From positions 230,001-294,000 of the forward strand of contig CAJNDS010002433.1 of the NCBI GenBank assembly GCA_905221605.1: DNA of 64,000 nt. The letters run 5' to 3'. Shown one piece after another: positions 57,501 to 64,000 of the stretch. The notes under the pieces are model-generated. The model saw nothing but the letters and a program-made list of their open reading frames with translations, did not search any database and was not told the DNA's origin. Origin of the DNA: Symbiodinium natans (Eukaryota > Sar > Dinophyceae > Suessiales > Symbiodiniaceae). The position numbers and the translations under genes were made by a program. The first letter of the stretch is position 1; the number at the start of each line of letters is the position of its first letter.

Positions 57501-60500
57501 ATGAAACTGCCAGTCTCCTCTTTACTGCTTGGGCCAACAGTGATTTGCATCGTGAAACTGGTTGGACTTCAACTGCCCGCCCCCAGCTTATGGCGGGGCT
57601 GAGTCCGCTTGCGGCCACGTCTGCAGCAAAGCCATCACGGACCTCCTGCCCACCAGGTGGGAAGGCTCTGAGGCCATTCACCGGTTCATGTCCGGGGCTC
57701 AGACCGATATGCGATCGGAAGGCAGACTTCTTCGCAGTTAACCCAGTGACTGCCTCGCCATCCATGCTTTTCTTTCCTCAATCACCAATGCAACGTGGTA
57801 GGCTTAAACCTGGTCCGCAGGCAGGAGTGTCATCAGGCAGCTATGACCGCGTGACTGAGGTCCTGAAGACCAGACCCAGCCGTGTGGGACCAGTTGTGTA
57901 CAGGGCATGCAAAAACCCGCTTTAAGCAAGCGTCCAGTCCCCTGTGCCAGAAATCCTTGCGATAGCCAGCCTGCTCCAAGGCGACGTTTGGGCCCCGCTT
58001 GCAATGTCACGGATCTGGGCTGGACCTCAGAAGGCCTCGCAGGAGAAGCGGCCGCAGTCCTTAGAAACTTTGTACATTGATACATTGATGACCGTACCTC
58101 TCTCCACCGTAGTGTTGCGGACCTCAGAAACTGGAAGTTGGATTGGGAGTCCTTCGAGAGCCTCACCAGACACCAGTTCTGGGCCGAAAATAAACGACGT
58201 GAGCAGGGCCTGCTCTTGCCGAGCGGATAGGACTCTTGCCGTGCAGTGTTTCTCTGAAGCAGAGTTTGGTATCCACTGTCGTTGCACCAAAGGTGACATG
58301 GGGCCTTGGGCTGAGCGGGAAGAACCCATCAGCTGAGGAAGGCAGGCGCCTTCAGAAATCTTCAGAAGTGCTGGGAGAGCGGCAGTGGGACTCCGCAATG
58401 TGATCAGTTCCCGCCACTGTGCCGACTCGAGGCAAGTCCGTGCCCGAGAAGGATGCCTTGTTTCTTGGAAGCAACTGCTTCAAGACAGAGTACGATCTGT
58501 GGTCCAAAAGTGGGGCCAGTGGCAGGTGTCTGATTGTGGAATGGCGGGGGGGGGGCTCATCAGTTCCTTTTCAGGGATTCCAAGGCAGACCAAAATATGT
58601 GGCTTGCATGCACTGAGGGCTGATTGGAGGCATCGCCAGATGTCCAGCTGGCGTAGGACTGTTACATCACAGCTTATCCAGGATCTCCATGTGGGAATAC
58701 AGGGACATGACGGCTTTGCTCTAGGCGTTGCGACTGGAGGGTTCAAGAGCCCTGCGATTGATGTTAAGACCAAGCTCATGACTTATGAGTGCCGTTTCTG
58801 TGAGGAAAGCGTTGTCCCCATGTTTCTTGGGAGAGCCAAGGCTTTTCTGACCTACGCTGCTGCGTGGCGCCTGCGCCACAGTTGGCCAGCTGGGCCGACT
58901 CAGAAAGCGCATTTTGGCGCTCACTAAGGATTCTTGGAAACAGTCTTGAAAGTGCCACTGGCTGTGCCCGGCAACTTCAAGACCAAGCGAGGGACGGCGT
59001 GTCCCGTCCTTCTTTGTGCTTCCGAGCTGACTAAGTCACCCAGCCCCTTGAGGGGCTCAGCTCAGGACTGCGCTGGAGTGGCCCTTGAGGTGCGCGTGCG
59101 CCTCCACGCTCGCTTGGATTGCTCCTCGACTAGACGTGACTCCGAGCTTGCGAGGGCTGCGGGCCTCTCTGCTTCGCCTGCTTTGCTGGCTAGGCTTCGC
59201 AAGATTTCTAAGATTCTAAGGATCTTAGTGGTGATGCTATATCCGTTATGTGCGGCGGATTTTCCACCGATGCAAGGTGGAGCCCTGTCGGGCCTGTCAG
59301 AGATGTTTGCTTTGACTGCGGTCAGTCCTGTGTTCCGAGTATTTCCCACGTGGCGGTGGTGGCGATGGTGTTCGCCCTCTCGATACGGGCTTTTTGGCTG
59401 GCTTCCGTGGGACGCTACTCCAGAGTCAGGGGGCGTCTCTCCCTCCTACTAGGGCCTTCTGGATAGGCTTGGCAGCTTCGTTAGGCTGCATAGTGTGGTT
59501 TTGGATCCTGGCGTTGGTGGTCACGAACTTGCTATTATGGCAGGGGCATGTCCACAAGTCCTTCTGTGAGGATTGCAGTGAAAGTGTGCGTGCGTCCAAG
59601 CATGGGCCACATCCTTTGGTATTGTTCTTGCCAGGACTATGCCTCCTTGAGGTTGCTGCCTAAACAACCTTTGTTTGTTCTCCGTGCCCGGTTGGGCTGG
59701 AGCCAGGCACCTGAGGTCGGCGGCCCCTGGTGGAAGCTGGGGGTGACTTGGGTGCGAAGTGTGTCAGGAGAAAACAAAAAAGAAAAGACAAATCCAAGAG
59801 AAATTCAAGAAAGCAGTGTGCAAAAGAAAAGATTGCAAGAGGCCAATGAAGCCCGTGAAGAGGCTAAGAGCCCAACGCCTTTCTGGCGTGCTTGGCCAAG
59901 GAGCCAAACGAGAAAGTGCAGCTCTTGCACTGGGTTGGGTTGGGTTTTGCGTGTCTTGGTTGTTTCCTTCGGGTTTGCTGGGGTGTGTGGTTCTGGGGTT
60001 TTGTCCTGGCCTGGCTGCTTGGATGCACTAAACGACTGCCCTCGGGGCTGCACTTGCTTAGATGCCGGACCACAAGAGTCCGACTACACCGCCGTGCGCA
60101 ATGGAAGTTCCTCGCCTGACTCGCTGGGCTCTCCCCTGAAGCATTTCTTCCCTGGTGATTCTGGGCTTGCACTTGGCTGCACCGCTGGCTTACCCGTGAG
60201 TGTGGCTAGTGTTCCTTCCGACCTAATTAGGTTTCCATGCTGGCTTACCCGCATGTTCTTGTCTTTGGGCCCTTTACCTTGGCCCAGGTTTCCTGGCTCT
60301 GGAGCCACCTGTGGAGTTTAATGCTTCGTCTTTTGTCTTTCCTGCCTTCTTTGAGCTGGTTGCTGAACTCTCACATGAAAAATGGGGACCGCGTTTCGGA
60401 ATGCTGTTGCTCGTCATTGCTTTTTGCTTGTCAGCAGCTGTCATTCTTCAGGGGGCCATCACGGCTCTCCGAAAAGTTCTTCGCGCTCGTCGCAAAATTG

Positions 60501-63291
60501 CCAGACTTGCTCTGCGGCGCGTGATCCGTAAAGAAAGCTGTGTCATTGCTAAATGGCGTGTCAAAATGCAGATTGTCAGGCGTCGACGTCAAATACCTCG
60601 CGCTAAACATCGGCGCCTGAAGACCTCCCATACAGTTCCCTTCGGGCAGCAGTTGCCTTCTGCCAGGTTTTACGGGCTGGGTAAAGGAATCCAGGTTCGG
60701 TTGAGGGGCCCACGTCTCTCGTGTAGGCTTCGCGCGCACCGGCTGAGGCTCTCGCGACCCTAAAAGACCCGAAGCCCTAAAATGCCCTAAGCCCTAAACA
60801 GCCCCTAAAAGCCCTAAGCCCTAAACAGCCCTAAACCCTTAACCCCACAAAGCCCTAAAGCCCAAAAACACCTTAAACCCTAAACCCCAAAAACGCCCCG
60901 AACCCTAAAAGCCCTAAGCCCTAAAAAGCGCTAGAAGTTCTAAACCCTCTTGCGCGAGAGTGAGCGACAAAAAACAGCCTTAACATCTAAAAAGCCCTAA
61001 GCCCTAGAAAACCCTAAGCCCTGAAAATCCCTAAGCCCTAAAATGCCCTAAGCCCTGAAAAGCCCTAAGCCCTAGAAATCACCAAGCCGGACTCCGCCAC
61101 AATGAATTGCTGGCCTAAGCCCTAGAAGACCCTAAGCCCGAAAACGCCCTGAGCCCTAAAAAGCCCTGAGCCCTAAAAGGCCCCAAAAAGCACCCTAAAA
61201 ATCCCTGGAAAGCCCTAAGCCCTAGAAAGCCCTAAGCCAAAAGAAACCCTAAACCCTAAAAAGCCCTAAGCCCCAAAAAGCCCTAAACCCCTAACCCCAC
61301 AAAGCCCTAAACCCTAAAAAGCCCTAAGCCCAAAAACGCCCTAAACCCTAAACCCTAAAAAGCCCTGAACCCTAGAAAACCCCAAGCCCTAAGAAGCCCT
61401 AAACCCTAAGAAGCTCTAAACCCTAAACCCTAAAACCCTAAACACCCTAAGCCCTAAAAAGCCCTAAGCCCCAAAAAACCCTTAAAAACCCTACACCCTA
61501 AAACGCCCGAAGCCCTAAAACGCCCTAAGCCCTAAGCGGCGTGTGCGCCAGTGTGAGAGTCGAAAAAGCCCTAAACACTAAAAAGCCCTAAACCCTATAA
61601 AGTCCTATGCCCTACAAAGCCCTAAATCCTAAACCCTAAAGACCCTAAACCCTAAAAACCCTAAACACTAAAAACCCTAAACCCTAAAAAACCCGAAACC
61701 CTAAAAACCCTCGCCCGCTTATGCCAGTGTGAGAGTCGAAAAACCCTAAACCCGAAAAGCCCTAAATCCTTGAAACCCAAAAAGCCCCAAACCCCAAAAC
61801 CATGCAGATTGGAGGAGTGCGCACTGGATGGAAAAAAGAGTGCACTGGATGCTGATTTTGGAGTGCGCGCTGGATGCAAATCGGAGTGTGTACTGGAGTG
61901 CCCTCCCATTTGGACCACGTGGGGGTCTTGAGTTATAGATCGCGGTCCGTATGAGTGCATGTTCGTACAATTTCCTTGTGCAATAAGCAATCCACCTGAT
62001 CTATAGGCTTATCAAGAACACATATGGGGTATATGTTTGAGGGTCATGAGGGATCTGGAGTATTTTTAGCGCTCTCTCTATGAGCGCGTGCACGTACTTT
62101 TTTAAATATCAAGTGCATGCTTAGAGCTCCGCGATCCGAGGGAGAGAGCGGGGAGAAGAAACGGGTAAGGAAGAAGAGGGATGGGATCGTCAAGAAGAAA
62201 CGAAAGTAAAACATAAGTGTATATTGCGTCGGTAAACCGTCAAGAAGGTCAGACGGAAAAGAAGAAGACGAGCAATGGGGAGGGAGAAAGCGGGAGAGGA
62301 GGGTAAGGAAGAACAAGAGGGGGTCCGGTCGTGAAGAAGAAAAGGAGGGGGTGGATATGGGTCTTGGCCGCTACCGTAGTTTTGCTTGTCCTGAACCATA
62401 GCTGCTTAAAGCCGGCTTCTTATGTCTCCTAGAAATCTCGGCTAGCTTTCGTTGTCTCCGGCTTGCCGTTCGAGAACTGCTGTGTGTTTAGGAAAATTAT
62501 CTGCACTTGAGTGCTCTGAAATACTCACATGAGAGTGCCTCACCATGAAGGCCGCCAAGGAGAATGATGCAGTCACGGCCGAGCAGTATTCTCGTGAGTC
62601 AATCCGGGTTGCACGGACCACGCGGGAGCTCCTGAAGAAGTTTGCTGCGGCATATCACTCTTTTCATGGGGATCACCACCGCCGTCGCCACGGTTTTCCC
62701 CATGACGAGCACGACTCCGAGTCCAAGCTCACCTCTCCAGCCAAGGCTTTGTACACAGAGGATGGCATGCATGACAAGATTGCCATGACGAAAGAGTTGT
62801 TCCTTCTTGTCATTCAGGATCGTGGTGTTCAGAAGCTTATGGATGACCTGGATCTACCTCATGATCGCGCCAATCTCTTCGAGATCATCGATGCGGATGG
62901 CAGCGGCACCCTTCAAATCACAGAGCTCTTGCAAGGCCTCCTGAAGATCCGTGGCGAAATAAACAAGAGTGACACCGTTGCATCCCTTTTGGCCACGAAG
63001 GCCGTGTTCAGCATGCTAAGCGAGATGAAAGAGGAGCAACTCCAGGAGTTCAAAACCATACGGGCAGAGTTCGCTCAGGCTTTGTGCCTCCACTTGGGCA
63101 GGCTATCAAGGCTATCGGCGCAATTGGCGCCACCAGTTCCAGCCCTTGGGGCAAGTGCCACCACATCTTTGCACACGAAAGAACCACCGGAGCAAGACAA
63201 GGGCTCCGAGGGCCCTGTCCTTGATCTGGATCAGGTTCGAACGTCTGCCAAACCCGAGGCCGCGGAAGATGCTGAAGCTCAGCCCTCATGA
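51501..63291 (+). CDS. Channel gene B: paralog of gene A, interrupted by a 9-kb intron
   Basis: Spliced model: exons 51,501-52,632, 52,822-53,036, 53,142-53,525 and 62,551-63,291, in frame for 823 residues. Layout as in gene A: conserved N-terminal helical region, S1-S3, S4 RFCRLIRLVRIVK (437-449), S5, filter FRCFTGEC (TGE 525-527), S6, then, only after the large intron, the post-S6 helix beginning AAKENDAVTAEQYSRE and EF-hand loop DADGSGTLQITE (691-702). Specific to B: a His/Arg-rich insert HGDHHRRRHGFPHDEH (617-632) and an acidic, Pro-rich tail. If the last intron is retained, translation stops at 53,651 after 41 unrelated residues, giving a channel without EF-hand. Met 51,501 is chosen by alignment with gene A. 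The distant last exon is the least certain part, though its sequence continues gene B exactly. Confidence 0.75.
52633..52821 (+). other. Gene B intron 1 (189 bp, GC-AG) within S2
   Basis: Donor T|GCTGGG and acceptor TGCAG|GT, phase 1. This choice recreates a cysteine codon and aligns GFAICLILEAGLRM to AFQSFLLLEILLRM of gene A without a gap. Gene A has no intron here. Confidence 0.7.
53037..53141 (+). other. Gene B intron 2 (105 bp, GT-AG) directly after S4
   Basis: AAG|GTGCGA ... CTGCAG|GTG. Same position and phase as gene A intron 3; the only shared intron of the pair. Confidence 0.85.
54040..55765. repeat. 1.7-kb pyrimidine microsatellite (TTCTCTC and 17-bp units)
   Basis: The plus strand is almost wholly C and T. 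A 7-bp unit TTCTCTC dominates the ends. The centre (about 54,530-55,180) is a 17-bp higher-order unit TCGTCTCTTCTCTCTTC. Unit lengths not divisible by three leave several frames open on both strands, producing spurious ORFs of 447-675 codons. Confidence 0.95.
55766..56640. other. Intronic spacer with T and G runs and short telomere-type tracts
   Basis: Poly-T, TG and poly-G at about 56,030-56,070. CCCTAAA-like units at about 56,530-56,640. No gene. Confidence 0.7.
56649..56668 (+). other. Spliced-leader relic heading a dead retrotransposon
   Basis: CGTAGCCATTTTGGCCCAAG differs at one position (C for T) from the corresponding 20 nt of the dinoflagellate spliced leader. The next base outward also differs. 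It is followed immediately by non-LTR retrotransposon remnants on the same strand. Confidence 0.8.
56669..60300 (+). pseudogene. Decayed non-LTR (LINE-like) retrotransposon
   Basis: Remnants in shifting plus frames: an endonuclease start NVVSWNSG near 57,210 and a CIQE motif near 57,293; RT motif LLQGDVWAPLAM near 57,970; RT catalytic YIDDRTS at 58,081-58,101 continuing about 48 codons to ENKRREQG; and a C-terminal HILWYC motif near 59,605. Stops and frameshifts separate them. An 8-bp duplication (TACATTGA twice) abuts the YIDD motif. Order and orientation fit one element inserted in the sense direction of gene B. It is clearly inactive. Confidence 0.7.
60311..60763 (+). CDS. Hypothetical 150-aa basic membrane protein (doubtful)
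   Basis: An ORF with a hydrophobic segment at about residues 30-52 followed by an Arg/Lys-rich region. No family recognised. It lies at the downstream end of the dead retrotransposon and inside gene B's intron, so it may be another remnant rather than a gene. Confidence 0.2.
   Translation: MEFNASSFVFPAFFELVAELSHEKWGPRFGMLLLVIAFCLSAAVILQGAITALRKVLRARRKIARLALRRVIRKESCVIAKWRVKMQIVRRRRQIPRAKHRRLKTSHTVPFGQQLPSARFYGLGKGIQVRLRGPRLSCRLRAHRLRLSRP
60764..61800. repeat. Degenerate CCCTAAA/AAGCCCTAAG region
   Basis: About 1 kb of irregular units of the type CCCTAAAAAG and CCCTAAGC. GTGTGAGAGTCGAAAAA occurs at about 61,551 and 61,727. No coding potential. Confidence 0.85.
61801..62540. other. Intronic sequence, purine-rich part
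   Basis: GGAGTGCGCRCTGGATG-like units are repeated at about 61,812-61,880, with a purine-rich stretch at about 62,130-62,350. No gene recognised. Confidence 0.6.
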
Positions 63292-64000
63292 GTTCCATGA
63301 GACGCAGTGAGTTGAGGCCTCAGCCCGCACGAACTTCTCTCTGTTGACGGGGGCCATTCTTGCAAAGCCTGCCGGGGAGTGTTCGAATATGAATGCTTTC
63401 GTTCCAAGACTCCATCCTGTGTGTTTTTCATGTGCGAGCGTGTGTGTGTGTGTGTGCACGCTCGCGCACTCTGGCTTTACCATTATCCAGTCGTGCAAAG
63501 CACTACTGCGCCTATCTGCATCTGCAAGGTTGTTTCCTATTTCACCTTGCAGGTCGACCAGACATGAGTCACTTAAGAGGTGTTAATGTTCGCGGACGTT
63601 GCTGCAAGTCGAGGTTCCGTAGTGCAGTCGCTGGCAGAGGCTGTTGGGTCAACTCGGGAGTAGATGGATGTATGAGACGTTCATTCTGGCATCTAAGCCT
63701 CATTGCCTCAGCCGTGCGACTAGCAGTAAGGAGCAGCGGCTCTTTTTTCGCGTCCTCGTGTGTCCTCGTCATCTTCTCTTGAAACAAGATGTCTCACCTA
63801 AAGCGGTCGGCTGACTTGCAGCTGCATGCGCAAAACCGCAAAATGATGGTTATTGGATGGGCAGCTGTTGTTTGTTGAGGGAGTTGACTTGTGTTCGCTG
63901 CCACCAGCAGGACTGTTCTCCGAAAAGGGACGAATTGCGCTGTGTTTAGCAGCTTCTGCGAACACCTGCCAGCCTGTCAGGAAGAGGCCCTGTGAGTGGC
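63292..64000. other. Downstream of channel gene B
   Basis: Presumed 3' untranslated sequence and spacer with a short TG run near 63,441. ORFs of up to 129 codons lack recognisable features. A third paralog may begin beyond the window, but nothing here shows it. Confidence 0.5.

Larger units (their letters stand above)
53526..62550 (+). other. Gene B intron 3 (about 9.0 kb, GA-AG) with nested repeats
   Basis: The exon before ends ATGAAG|GAACGG; the exon after starts CACCATGAAG|GCCGCC. ACCATGAAGG occurs at both borders (53,517-53,526 and 62,542-62,551), a 10-bp direct repeat. The intron holds a pyrimidine microsatellite, an SL-headed dead retrotransposon and telomere-type arrays. It was inferred because exons 1-3 lack the C-terminus and 62,551-63,291 supplies it in frame. 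Confidence 0.65.

Noticed and set aside
62545-63291. A separate EF-hand gene starting at the ATG at 62,545
   Set aside because: It lacks the channel part and begins mid-helix. Its sequence continues gene B exactly after S6, so it is better read as gene B's last exon.

Overview
The window looks like nuclear DNA of a dinoflagellate, probably close to Symbiodiniaceae or Suessiales, although the species cannot be fixed from sequence alone. Four things point there: pervasive TTTAGGG-type repeats in both orientations, GC-AG and GA-AG introns flanked by short direct repeats, two relics of the dinoflagellate spliced leader (SL), and tandem single-domain voltage-gated cation channel genes with an EF-hand.

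Layout. Positions 1-25,845 are almost wholly telomere-type arrays (CCCTAAA, CCCCTAAA, CCCCAAA, CCCTAAG and their complements) broken by short unique islands, microsatellites, homopolymers and small inverted-repeat (MITE-like) elements. One plausible gene lies there, a cysteine-rich secreted protein at 3531-4283.

Positions about 25,850-41,886 hold a very large minus-strand retroelement. Its first ORF (3955 codons) encodes gag-like, two CCCH fingers, a retropepsin-like region, zinc ribbons plus a membrane segment, RT thumb, RNase H, an integrase with D,D(35)E, a methyltransferase-like region, then the RT fingers/palm with YVDD, and finally a Tpt1/KptA-like RNA 2'-phosphotransferase domain. The RT is therefore split and permuted. 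A second ORF (1167 codons) overlaps the first by 59 bases in another frame. It encodes RanBP2-type and SWIM zinc fingers, a membrane segment and a phospholipase-D-like (HKD) phosphodiesterase domain. I found no LTRs. A 13-nt SL relic lies 386 bases upstream of the start codon, which suggests insertion as a copy of a trans-spliced mRNA.

Positions about 41,890-47,870 are mostly without recognisable genes; they hold AT microsatellites, two inverted-repeat elements, telomere-type tracts and a (CAG)35 run. Two tandem paralogous channel genes follow on the plus strand: gene A (47,870-50,756, four exons, 782 aa) and gene B (51,501-63,291, four exons, 823 aa). Gene B is interrupted after S6 by an inferred 9.0-kb intron. 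That intron contains a 1.7-kb pyrimidine microsatellite, a dead non-LTR retrotransposon headed by an SL relic, and telomere-type arrays. Only one intron position is shared between the paralogs, and one gene A intron looks like an introner-type insertion carrying telomere repeats.

The best candidates for something new are the retroelement that joins a permuted RT to two RNA-end-processing-type domains (Tpt1-like and PLD-like), and the rapid intron turnover in the channel pair.
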